Shown piece by piece: positions 16,441 to 22,925 of a DNA stretch of 28,505 nucleotides. The notes under the pieces are model-generated. The model was not told the origin of the DNA. It saw only the letters and a program-made list of their open reading frames with translations, and did not search any database. The stretch is from Victivallales bacterium (GTDB lineage: Bacteria > Verrucomicrobiota > Lentisphaeria > Oligosphaerales > Oligosphaeraceae): contig JAGCSE010000317.1 of NCBI GenBank assembly GCA_017964325.1, forward strand, positions 1 through 28,505. The letters run 5' to 3'. The first letter of the stretch is position 1; each line of letters begins with the position of its first letter. Both the position numbers and the translations under genes were made by a program.

Positions 16441-17010
16441 TTATATCCGACATAGCCGCCGCAAGTCATCAGAGCCTGTTGCCCATGTTTCAAACAGTGA
16501 TTCAGCGGCATCACGCAATGACTCAAGCATTGGGAAGTACTGGTTATGCAGGCGCTTGCGCCGCGTCAACCTCCAGACGCGCTCGATAGGATTGAGTTCA
16601 GGACTGTAAGGCGGAAGAAACTCCAGTCTGAATAGTGAACAGACCTCTTCTCGCCACGCCTTATGCATTTTGGCGTGATGGTATCTTGCGTTGTCGATAA
16701 TCAGCACCACCGTTTTGCCGACGATTCTGGACTGCTCTTCAACCTTCTTCAGAAACGTCCAGCCGGTTTCCGCGTTGAACTTGTCCTCCTCCCTGCTGTA
16801 GATGAACTTCCCATCCCTGATTCGGACCGCGCCGAAGTATCCGACGCATTTTCTTCCAGGATACTGAATCGAGACAGGCCGCTTGCTTTCGGGGGCAATC
16901 CACATCCGGCATCTCGAGCCTGTTTGCTGGAACAATACTTCGTCCGGAGCCCAAATGTCGTATTTGTCATCTCCGTATTCAGAGAGTTTTTTTATATTCC
17001 TCCTGGGCAA
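16441..17010 (-). CDS. IS630-family transposase, catalytic part (orfB)
   Basis: The second frame encodes the DDE_3-type catalytic domain: D23 (WAPDEVLF), D106 (LIIDNARYHHAK) and E143 (YSPELNPIERVWRLTRR), which is the DDE triad of the family. Its nominal start is a TTG at 17008-17010 with no proper SD. The frame overlaps orfA by 32 nt, and an A7 run lies in the overlap. The active protein is therefore most likely the orfA-orfB fusion made by -1 frameshifting, joining ...EEYKK to LSEYGDDKY.... It cuts and rejoins DNA at TA targets. Confidence 0.9.
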   Translation of the reverse strand: MPRRNIKKLSEYGDDKYDIWAPDEVLFQQTGSRCRMWIAPESKRPVSIQYPGRKCVGYFGAVRIRDGKFIYSREEDKFNAETGWTFLKKVEEQSRIVGKTVVLIIDNARYHHAKMHKAWREEVCSLFRLEFLPPYSPELNPIERVWRLTRRKRLHNQYFPMLESLRDAAESLFETWATGSDDLRRLCRI

Positions 17011-17473
17011 CTGGATCTGCCTTTGCGCTCTGCGGGCGCGGTTTGCGCAGGCGGAAACCCAACTGGCGGAAGATGCGCTGGCATTGTCTTACGCCAAGCG
17101 AAAGACCCTTTGATGCCGCAAGCCAATGGGACAATGCCTTTCCATCCCACAGGACGCAGTCAAGACCAGCATCACGGGGATTTGCACGAAGAACCTTTCC
17201 GATTTCTTCCAGAAGCCCGGCGGAAACACGGCTTGGACGTCCGGGAACCGGCAAATCGTATAACGCCTGCAACCCTATTTGGTTGAATGACTTTACCCAC
17301 TCCTCAACAGATCGAACGGAATCTCCAAGCAATTCTGCCGTCTTCACGCAGGACATCCCCTGCGCCACGAGCAGAACCGCATGCAGCCTGTGCTCGTATC
17401 TGGCAGCGGGATTTCTGCGGATCTCGTCTTGAATGATTGCTATGCTGCTATCTGGGCTTTCGACTTTAAGCAT
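16979..17473 (-). CDS. IS630-family transposase, DNA-binding part (orfA)
   Basis: The 164-residue product has the helix-turn-helix and winged-helix N-terminal half of IS630 transposases: RYEHRLHAVLLVAQGMSCVK, TAELLGDSVRSVEEWVKSF, then GRPSRVSAGLLEEIGKVL, a WDGKALSHWL segment and the RQCQRIFRQLGFRLRKPRPQ linker. It binds the terminal inverted repeats. The frame ends with TGA shortly after TAT AAA AAA ACT, where ribosomes can slip into orfB. Length and layout match the first two-thirds of other two-frame IS630 elements. Confidence 0.9.
   Translation of the reverse strand: MLKVESPDSSIAIIQDEIRRNPAARYEHRLHAVLLVAQGMSCVKTAELLGDSVRSVEEWVKSFNQIGLQALYDLPVPGRPSRVSAGLLEEIGKVLRANPRDAGLDCVLWDGKALSHWLAASKGLSLGVRQCQRIFRQLGFRLRKPRPQSAKADPVAQEEYKKTL
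16987..16993 (-). promoter_or_regulatory. Programmed -1 frameshift site of the IS630 transposase
   Basis: On the minus strand the overlap of the two transposase frames contains A7, read as TAT AAA AAA ACT in orfA. Slipping back one base gives AAA AAA CTC TCT GAA, which enters orfB. A-run slippage is well known in insertion sequences. Confidence 0.75.
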
Positions 17474-17561
17474 GGTGTATCTCCTATGGCTTGCGAGATA
17501 CTATACACCAATTTCTTAAAATCGCAAATCTTTATGACGTTTAGTATAACACTCCTTAACC

Positions 17562-17584
17562 CATTGTCCAATTTTCGGGGTCCA
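17562..17584. other. Possible terminal-repeat relic of another insertion sequence
   Basis: TTGTCCAATTTTCGGGGTCC lies here, with CAC following. It resembles the ends of IS3/IS150-group elements (CCCC-AAAA-TTGGACA type). It sits directly after the AAA/PD-(D/E)XK stop codon and before the IS630 copy, with no transposase attached. The identification is from memory of the end type only. Confidence 0.3.
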
Positions 17585-17586
17585 CT

Positions 17587-19164
17587 TTATTCTTGCAGCT
17601 TCTCCACCTTGGCATCCAGAAGATGGCGTGTCCGACGGTCAAAGTTGAGGCCAATGAGCCAGATTGGAAGTCCGCGGCCATGATATGGCGCGTCATACTG
17701 CTTGTCCTTGACCTGTTCCAACGCGGCTTCGGCGGATTCGTTCACCTTCAATTCAAAGATGAAAACGCCGCATGGATGGACGGCCACGACGTCCGCCTGC
17801 CCGTTGGCCTGACGGTCCTCCGTCGTGCAGCGGATGCCCTGTGACCAGAGGAGCACGACCAGATTTCGCTCGAAGGAGAACTCATGGACGTTCTCTTCAG
17901 TCGAGCCGTATGGCAGCGAGGCGTACAGCGACTTCAAGCCAATGAAGAACTCATCCCAGCGCGTATTCAAGAGCTTCTTGCCCAACTTGGTGACCCAGAT
18001 GATATCCTGCCCCGTTGCTATGGATGTTGTCAGCGTCGCGAGATCCTGACGCACCTCCTGGTTGGGCACACGGAGATCGTATGATTGCGTTATCGGATGG
18101 TAGTCCGCTATGGTCAGATAGCCAGTCTGGTAAAGCATCGGAATGGTTTTCAGGTTATGAATATCCGTTACGTCAAAATCCCGTTCGTCCATGTCGGTCA
18201 CGTTGTCCATATCAACGGCCAGAAAGTCCTCGCGCTTGAGGTAGTTCATCAGCATGGACGCCTTGCCCGTCTGCGACCAGCAGGTTTTGAATATTGGCAT
18301 CCTACCAGCGAGATTCACACCGATTGACACCGGATTGTAAACGGTCTCACCCTCGAACAACCAGAAACGATATCCATTGAACCATCGTTTCAGCTCCGAA
18401 CGGTAGTCTTCATACGGAAGTCCGATTTTCTCCGCATGGGCGTGCATATGTCCGTCGAAATACTCGTCCAGCTCCGCCTCCGTGTAGCCGTGCATCGTTG
18501 CGAACTCGTCGTCAAAGGACAGGTCGTGGATGTTCGAGAGGGCTGAGAAGACCGACATCTTCGTGAACTTCGACACGCCCGTGATCATCAGGAAGCGTAT
18601 CTTGCCAGTACGCGACTTCATCTGCTTGTAGAACGAAGCCATTGCCTCGCGCACCTTGTCCGCCTCGTCCGGCTTGTCCAGCAACGTCGCCACGGGGTCG
18701 TCGTATTCGTCTATCAAAATGACGACGCCTTTGCCTTTACTCTCCTCCGCGAGTTCGTCGATGGCCGTCCCAAAATTGACGTCAGGCAGCTCCTTGTTGT
18801 CATATTCCAAGCCTGCCGCCTTCAACGTCCTTTTTACTTCGCTCGGAAAGCTCAGCATGAACTCACGGGCCGACGGCTGCGCGGCAAGGCTGAAATCGAA
18901 ATTCAGCACTGGGTATTGCTCCCATTCCCAGTCCGTTCTTGAAATCGCCAGTCCGTCGAACAATTCACGCCGTCCATCGAAAATGGCCTTCAATGTGCTG
19001 ATCATCAGCGATTTGCCGAAACGTCTAGGGCGTGCGATGAAGAAGCGCCGCGCGTCCTTCCTTGTAATCAGCCTGTGGAAGAAGGCCGTTTTGTCAACAT
19101 AAATGCACCCGTTTCCCCTGATCTCGGGGAAATCGTGCGTGTCGGTGGGAATTGGTTGCAGCAT
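17587..19164 (-). CDS. AAA-ATPase-like / PD-(D/E)XK nuclease family protein
   Basis: The 525-residue protein belongs to the AAA-ATPase_like (PF09820) plus PDDEXK_9 type, common as many paralogs in gut and PVC/Bacteroidota bacteria. The N-terminus has GCIYVDKTAF and the Walker A-like ARPRRFGKSLM (K51). A Walker B-like VVILIDEYDDPV follows near residue 150, then GVSKFTKMSVFSALSNIHDL (sensor region) and WFNGYRFW. The C-terminal nuclease-like fold shows GQADVVAV...GVFIFELKV (D...E-x-K) near residues 455-475, so the metal-binding core is kept. The biological role is unknown; transposon-derived and defence roles have both been proposed for such proteins. SD AGGAGA is about 10 nt before the ATG. It is the largest cargo gene of the tRNA-Arg element. 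Confidence 0.88.
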   Translation of the reverse strand: MLQPIPTDTHDFPEIRGNGCIYVDKTAFFHRLITRKDARRFFIARPRRFGKSLMISTLKAIFDGRRELFDGLAISRTDWEWEQYPVLNFDFSLAAQPSAREFMLSFPSEVKRTLKAAGLEYDNKELPDVNFGTAIDELAEESKGKGVVILIDEYDDPVATLLDKPDEADKVREAMASFYKQMKSRTGKIRFLMITGVSKFTKMSVFSALSNIHDLSFDDEFATMHGYTEAELDEYFDGHMHAHAEKIGLPYEDYRSELKRWFNGYRFWLFEGETVYNPVSIGVNLAGRMPIFKTCWSQTGKASMLMNYLKREDFLAVDMDNVTDMDERDFDVTDIHNLKTIPMLYQTGYLTIADYHPITQSYDLRVPNQEVRQDLATLTTSIATGQDIIWVTKLGKKLLNTRWDEFFIGLKSLYASLPYGSTEENVHEFSFERNLVVLLWSQGIRCTTEDRQANGQADVVAVHPCGVFIFELKVNESAEAALEQVKDKQYDAPYHGRGLPIWLIGLNFDRRTRHLLDAKVEKLQE

Positions 19165-19286
19165 GTTGAAGGTCTCTCCTGCGGTTGTTTTGTTTTCGGT
19201 AATTGTTATACACTATATACAATTGACGGATTTTCAAGCCTTTGAGGGAGTTTTTAAGGAATGTCTGTCTGATGATTCCGTCAGTC

Positions 19287-19340
19287 AGCAGTTTTGACGT
19301 TTCGATTAGCAGTTTTGAGGGCTCGATTAGCAGTTTTGAC
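19287..19340. repeat. Three AGCAGTTTTGA repeats at exact 21-bp spacing
   Basis: AGCAGTTTTGA occurs at 19287, 19308 and 19329. The second and third copies extend to CGATTAGCAGTTTTGA (19303-19318 and 19324-19339). A 21-bp period is two helical turns, so bound proteins would stack on one face of the DNA. The position about 150-250 bp inside the right end suits integrase or excisionase arm sites. Confidence 0.75.
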
Positions 19341-19395
19341 GCTTTTCCAGATGTCAGATCATACGTGAATGAGCATGGTTTAGGTACGAAAATCC

Positions 19396-19413
19396 GATTA
19401 GCAAATAATTAGC
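19396..19413. repeat. Right copy of end-associated repeat
   Basis: GATTAGCAAATAATTAGC matches 13943-13960 at 17 of 18 positions and runs on into AGCAGTTT, joining it to the 21-bp repeat family upstream. It is direct, not inverted, with respect to the left copy. Confidence 0.6.
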
Positions 19414-19493
19414 AGTTTAAGGTTTTGCCCAGTCGTTTTTGTGCGTAATCCATGGTAATACACTAATAAATATCAGTACATTATCCAAGACAT

Positions 19494-19571
19494 CAAAAAG
19501 CCCCGCAACTCATTGAATTGCAGGGCGTTAATTGGTAGTCCGGGCGAGACTCGAACTCGCTACCTACTGCT
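19494..19571. repeat. Right attachment-site repeat (attR candidate)
   Basis: These 78 bp match the left copy at 13828-13906. They supply the terminator and the 3' half of the intact tRNA-Arg, so integration restored a full gene at this side. Confidence 0.85.
19495..19526 (-). terminator. Intrinsic terminator of tRNA-Arg
   Basis: On the minus strand GCCCTGCAA pairs with TTGCGGGGC (one G-U pair) around a 9-nt loop and is followed by TTTTT. It begins 7 nt beyond the encoded CCA end of the tRNA. Confidence 0.85.
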
Positions 19572-19609
19572 TAGAAGGCAGTTGCTCTATCCTGATGAGC
19601 TACCGGACC
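19533..19609 (-). tRNA. tRNA-Arg (anticodon UCU)
   Basis: The 77-nt cloverleaf can be folded completely: acceptor GGTCCGG/CCGGACT (G-U first pair), D stem GCTC/GAGC, anticodon stem ACTGC/GCAGT with loop CTTCTAA (anticodon TCT), variable loop AGGTA, T stem GCGAG/CTCGC with loop TTCGAGT, discriminator A and an encoded CCA. It reads AGA (and AGG by wobble). It serves as the insertion site of the element on its 3' side. Confidence 0.96.
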
Positions 19610-19702
19610 ATGTCTCATTATTAATATGTATCGCTTTGCAAATTTTTCAACTAAAGCAAGAAAACTTTCACTCTAAGGCCTGTCAAATATTGAAAATACC
19701 CA

Positions 19703-19732
19703 TTGCCACTCTATAGTTTATAGTGGTATAGG
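19703..19732 (+). promoter_or_regulatory. Candidate promoter of the carbohydrate cluster
   Basis: TTGCCA (19703-19708) and TATAGG (19727-19732) are 18 bp apart, about 37 bp before the first start codon. An imperfect inverted repeat CCACTCTATA...TATAGTGG fills the spacer and could be an operator. The boxes are only moderate matches to consensus. Confidence 0.35.
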
Positions 19733-19768
19733 TTACAAATCACCCCAAACAGCCTTGGAGTCCATTTC

Positions 19769-20833
19769 ATGAACAAATTCTCCCTTCTCATACTCGGCTT
19801 CTTGTCATTGGTCGTCATCAATGCACAGGAAGCAGCCGTCACGGCTCCTCCCGCAAAAGAGGAAACCCAGTCAACAACATCGCATAAACGTCTCCGCGAA
19901 TTGACGTTGCTCGAACTGGACAAGAAAAACCAACGGGCGCGCGAAGCGGGAGAAATCGCCGCCAAATTCAAAAGCATTTCCGCTATCGACAACCATGAAC
20001 TGCGCATCACCGAATACCTGCGGCTCCAAAAGCGCATGGCACGCCTCCAAGACGCCATCCAAAAAGCAAACGAACGACAAGCGGATATCGCGGAACAACT
20101 CCGCGCGGCCGTTCTTGACACAAAACTCTCCCTTCAGGAATCAGAACGCCTGCAGGAATGCCGACAGTACATTGACGAGTTCGCACGCGCTCAACGCCTG
20201 ATGTCAATGCAACTAAAAAAACTGAACGGCAACATTCAGGCCGCCATCCTCAAACTTCCCCCACCGCCCAATTTCACAACACGCTCGGGCTTGAAAATGG
20301 TTCTCGTCGGAACCGCCCCAAACGCATTCTATGTCTCTGAAACGTGCATACCGTCCGATCTGTTCGATTCAGTCCGTACCGCCAAAGCCCTCCAGCGGGA
20401 ACCGGTCGTGGCGGGACATTATATGGGCGACAACGCAACCGCCTCCTATCAGCAGGCAGTCGCCTTCTGCAAATGGATGTCCGCATACGAATTCAACACC
20501 TATCAGATTCCAGAACTGAAACAACTGAAATTACTTCCGACATTCAATGTTCTTCCCGCAAAGGCCGTCTGGAGCATCACCGCATGGTCGCCTGATGACA
20601 TCAATTACAGTCGCGCCGTGGAACGTTTCGGCGTCAAGTTCCAGACGGTATGGGACCCCAAACACCTGCTTTCCGAGCTTGATTTCATTGGCGAACTTCC
20701 AAACGCAACCTATAAGAACCTCGGTTTCATCGTCACGACCAGCATCAGGACTGGTATCCGCCAACGCCTGGAAACACTCATGAAACGTGTCAACGACGAA
20801 GCGCAAGACCAAGACACCCAGAAGACCGAATAA
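19769..20833 (+). CDS. Secreted coiled-coil protein with degenerate SUMF1/FGE-like domain
   Basis: The 354-residue protein starts with a signal peptide (MNKFSLLILGFLSLVVINAQ). A long charged helical region at about 40-165 (LRELTLLELDKKNQRAREAG and on) is probably a coiled coil. The C-terminal part, about 172-335, resembles the formylglycine-generating-enzyme/sulfatase-modifying-factor fold: GLKMVLVGTAPNAFYVSETC, then ATASYQQAVAFCKWMSAYE, then TYQIPELKQLKLL, and near the end NLGFIVTTSIRTGI. The fold is common in secreted proteins of PVC bacteria. The usual W-E-W and catalytic cysteine pattern is not visible, so it is more likely a binding domain than an oxidase. SD TTGGAG is 8 nt before the ATG. 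It is first in the cluster. Confidence 0.65.
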   Translation: MNKFSLLILGFLSLVVINAQEAAVTAPPAKEETQSTTSHKRLRELTLLELDKKNQRAREAGEIAAKFKSISAIDNHELRITEYLRLQKRMARLQDAIQKANERQADIAEQLRAAVLDTKLSLQESERLQECRQYIDEFARAQRLMSMQLKKLNGNIQAAILKLPPPPNFTTRSGLKMVLVGTAPNAFYVSETCIPSDLFDSVRTAKALQREPVVAGHYMGDNATASYQQAVAFCKWMSAYEFNTYQIPELKQLKLLPTFNVLPAKAVWSITAWSPDDINYSRAVERFGVKFQTVWDPKHLLSELDFIGELPNATYKNLGFIVTTSIRTGIRQRLETLMKRVNDEAQDQDTQKTE

Positions 20834-20851
20834 CCCAATGGAGCAACCGCA

Positions 20852-21826
20852 ATGAAAACATATTCCCGCATTTTTCTGACTTGTCTTCTCATATTCGTTG
20901 GCCTTCACGCCTCTGCACAAACAAAATTCAAACGTCGTGGCCGCTTCGTCAAGGAGGAAATCGAAAAGAAAGAGGAAGCACCGGCATACGCCGTCTCCCT
21001 TGAACAGACAAACGGAAGCGTTCCTGTCCTCCTCTTCAAAAAACAAACCGACGTAACCATCCACACCGTCCGCATGTACGAAACCATTTTGGAAATCGCT
21101 AAGATGGACACCGCCCCTGGCCCTGTTTACCGTGAACAAGTCGAGCCGCAGGTCGTACCAGGCGAACTGATGCCAGGTGAACACAACACCACCAAGAAAA
21201 TCATTGATGGACCTCCCTTTGCAAACGAGACATTCCAAATTGAAGGACATGAATACACAACTGATAAGGATGGACAAATCAAAGATTTGCATCAAAAATT
21301 ACTTGTTCCTTTAGACAATCTGTCCTGCAATTCGTACAACATTACCATCTACCATCCACAGCTCGGCGAAAAGACTATCACCATTACGCGAAACCTCCTG
21401 AAAAAGCCGACGACCGTCCATAAGGCCATTGACGAAAAAGCTCCGCCCGCTTACGATATTCTTGATGGGCTCGGCCTTGATTTCACGCAACTTAGACAAA
21501 ATAGCCAAGATGGTCTCGCCGTTTCCTACAATATTCCCAAGTCCGTCAAGGCAGGAGAAACAGTCAATATCACGGTAGAAATCGCCAACAGCGGGACGCT
21601 TCCCATCGGGACAGTCCTCGTCCGCACATTCTCACGCGAACCTTGGCTTGACGGCAAGTTCTTCTATTTCGGCAATATCCATCCAGGCAGAACGGCGACG
21701 TTCACTCGCGAATTCACCGTTCCTGAAAACAGCAAAACAGAAATAAGTCACGTCGCGTTCGCGACATGGAACATACTCGGCAGCATGCCTGACAAGACAC
21801 AGACATTCAAAATCACCCGTCAATAA
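20852..21826 (+). CDS. Secreted protein with C-terminal beta-sandwich domain
   Basis: The 324-residue protein has a signal peptide (MKTYSRIFLTCLLIFVGLHASAQ, cleavage near residue 23) and a basic-acidic linker. A middle region of about 150 residues is unrecognised. The C-terminal domain (about 228-323) has SVKAGETVNITVEIANSGTL, then VRTFSREPWLDGKFFYFGNI and PGRTATFTREFTVPENS. This reads like a CARDB/NEW3-type immunoglobulin-like sandwich of the sort found behind some PDZ proteases. No protease domain is present. It follows the previous stop by 18 nt, with GGAG 8 nt before the ATG, so both are probably exported together. The function is unknown. Confidence 0.6.
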   Translation: MKTYSRIFLTCLLIFVGLHASAQTKFKRRGRFVKEEIEKKEEAPAYAVSLEQTNGSVPVLLFKKQTDVTIHTVRMYETILEIAKMDTAPGPVYREQVEPQVVPGELMPGEHNTTKKIIDGPPFANETFQIEGHEYTTDKDGQIKDLHQKLLVPLDNLSCNSYNITIYHPQLGEKTITITRNLLKKPTTVHKAIDEKAPPAYDILDGLGLDFTQLRQNSQDGLAVSYNIPKSVKAGETVNITVEIANSGTLPIGTVLVRTFSREPWLDGKFFYFGNIHPGRTATFTREFTVPENSKTEISHVAFATWNILGSMPDKTQTFKITRQ

Positions 21827-21855
21827 CCTAATCCTATTAAAAACAGGAGCTATCA

Positions 21856-22869
21856 ATGAAAAACAACAAATACCAGGCCGGTGTCATCGGCCTTAGCATG
21901 GGCCATGGCCATTGCATCGGCTACCGCAACCATCCAAACTGCGAACTGGCAGCCATCTGCGATGTGGATGAAGCACGTCTGAACGCCAATAAGAATGAAT
22001 TCGGCGTCGCGCAGGCCTCCACGGACTACCGCGACATCATTAACAATCCGGACATCGACGTTGTCTCCATCGCCTCCCCCGATTTCTTCCACGCCGAGCA
22101 TTGCATCGCCGCCATCCGCGCTGGCAAACATGTTCTCTGCGAAAAACCGTTGACGCTCGATCTCGCGGAAGCGAAGCAGATCATCGCCGAAGTCGAAAAA
22201 TCGAAAGTAAAATTCATGATCGGACAGGTCTGCCGCTACGCTCCGGGCTTCGCCCTCGCGAAACGCCTTGTCGATCAAGGCGCCATCGGCGACCTCTATT
22301 TCGTGGAAAGCGAATACGCGCACAACTACAACAGTGCGAAAGGCGTCAACAACTGGCGCGTTGATGCGCGGCGCGAACCGTTCATCGGCGGTGGATGCCA
22401 TGCCGTCGATCTGCTCCGCTGGATTGCCGGCGAAGCAACCGAAGTCTCCGCCTTCGCCAACCACAAGTGTCTCCCCGACTGGCCTGTAAATGACTGTACA
22501 ATCGCCATCTACAAGTTCGCCAACAACGTCATCGGAAAGGTGCTCGTCTCCATAGGCTGCGTCCGCCCCTACACGATGCGCTCCTGCTTCTACGGCACAG
22601 AAGGCACCATCATCTGCGACAACACGAGCCCTGACATCAAGATATGCTCACGCAAATTCATGGCCGGCAGACTCGATTTCGCGACCTTGCCCGTCAACAT
22701 CGCCAACCACAATGTCTCCGCCGAAATCGCGGATTTCATGAAGTGCATCATTAACGACACGCCTGTCGAGACCAGCATCTACGAAGGCGCGCGCACCGTC
22801 GCCGCCGCTCTCGCCGCCGCTGAATCCGCCAAGCTCGGCGGCCAGCCCGTCAAGATCGAGCAGCTCTAA
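21856..22869 (+). CDS. Gfo/Idh/MocA family NAD(P)-dependent oxidoreductase
   Basis: The 337-residue cytoplasmic enzyme has a Rossmann start (AGVIGLSMGHGHCIGY), AAICDVDEARL, the SPDFFHAEHCIAAIRAGKHV segment, the family signature CEKPLT with K97, and GGGCHAVDLLRW with H182 and D185, the likely catalytic histidine region. The C-terminal alpha/beta domain closes with YEGARTVAAALAAAESAKLG. The family oxidises or reduces sugars, inositols and sugar derivatives. Sitting between secreted proteins and sugar permeases, it probably handles the imported sugar; the exact substrate cannot be read. AGGAG lies 8 nt before the ATG. A strong hairpin follows the stop. Confidence 0.92.
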   Translation: MKNNKYQAGVIGLSMGHGHCIGYRNHPNCELAAICDVDEARLNANKNEFGVAQASTDYRDIINNPDIDVVSIASPDFFHAEHCIAAIRAGKHVLCEKPLTLDLAEAKQIIAEVEKSKVKFMIGQVCRYAPGFALAKRLVDQGAIGDLYFVESEYAHNYNSAKGVNNWRVDARREPFIGGGCHAVDLLRWIAGEATEVSAFANHKCLPDWPVNDCTIAIYKFANNVIGKVLVSIGCVRPYTMRSCFYGTEGTIICDNTSPDIKICSRKFMAGRLDFATLPVNIANHNVSAEIADFMKCIINDTPVETSIYEGARTVAAALAAAESAKLGGQPVKIEQL

Positions 22870-22883
22870 ACCTTCTCACAAAC

Positions 22884-22914
22884 GCGCCTCAGTCAGCATA
22901 ACTGACTGGGGCGC
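22884..22914 (+). terminator. 13-bp hairpin between oxidoreductase and permease genes
   Basis: GCGCCTCAGTCAG pairs with CTGACTGGGGCGC around CATAA (one T-G pair). It is followed by AAAAAATTATTTTG instead of a T tract, so it is not a standard intrinsic terminator. It ends 11 nt before the TTG start of the next gene and may act as a partial terminator, an RNA stability element or a translation control. Confidence 0.55.
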
Positions 22915-22925
22915 AAAAAATTATT

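Larger units (their letters stand above)
16416..17546 (-). mobile_element. IS630-family insertion sequence, 1131 bp
   Basis: Perfect 23-bp inverted ends (16416-16438 and 17524-17546, beginning TACTAAACGTCATAAAG) enclose two overlapping transposase frames on the minus strand. TA dinucleotides flank both sides (16414-16415 and 17547-17548), the target duplication typical of the IS630/Tc1/mariner superfamily. Perfect ends and uninterrupted frames suggest recent or still competent movement. Confidence 0.93.
19165..19532. other. Noncoding right end of the integrated element
   Basis: No gene is seen in these 368 bases. They hold an AT-rich stretch with GTATATAGTG-TATAAC (near 19206-19222, minus) that may contain the promoter of the AAA/PD-(D/E)XK gene. 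They also hold three 21-bp spaced repeats, the end-associated GATTAGCAAATAATT repeat and the tRNA terminator. The repeats suggest recombinase binding. Confidence 0.6.
13907..19571. mobile_element. Integrated genetic element in tRNA-Arg, about 5.7 kb
   Basis: The region lies between two near-identical copies of the tRNA-Arg 3' half plus terminator. It starts with a tyrosine recombinase and carries a hypothetical gene, a broken Sel1 gene, an IS630-family insertion and an AAA/PD-(D/E)XK gene. Repeats resembling recombinase arm sites occur near both ends. No conjugation, replication or phage structural gene is present, so it is a small genomic island or a decayed larger element. Exact ends depend on the crossover in the anticodon loop. 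Confidence 0.8.

Noticed and set aside
19287..19340. CRISPR-like or replication-origin iterons
   Set aside because: Only three short copies with 5-10 bp between them and no replication initiator gene; location next to att sites favours recombinase binding.
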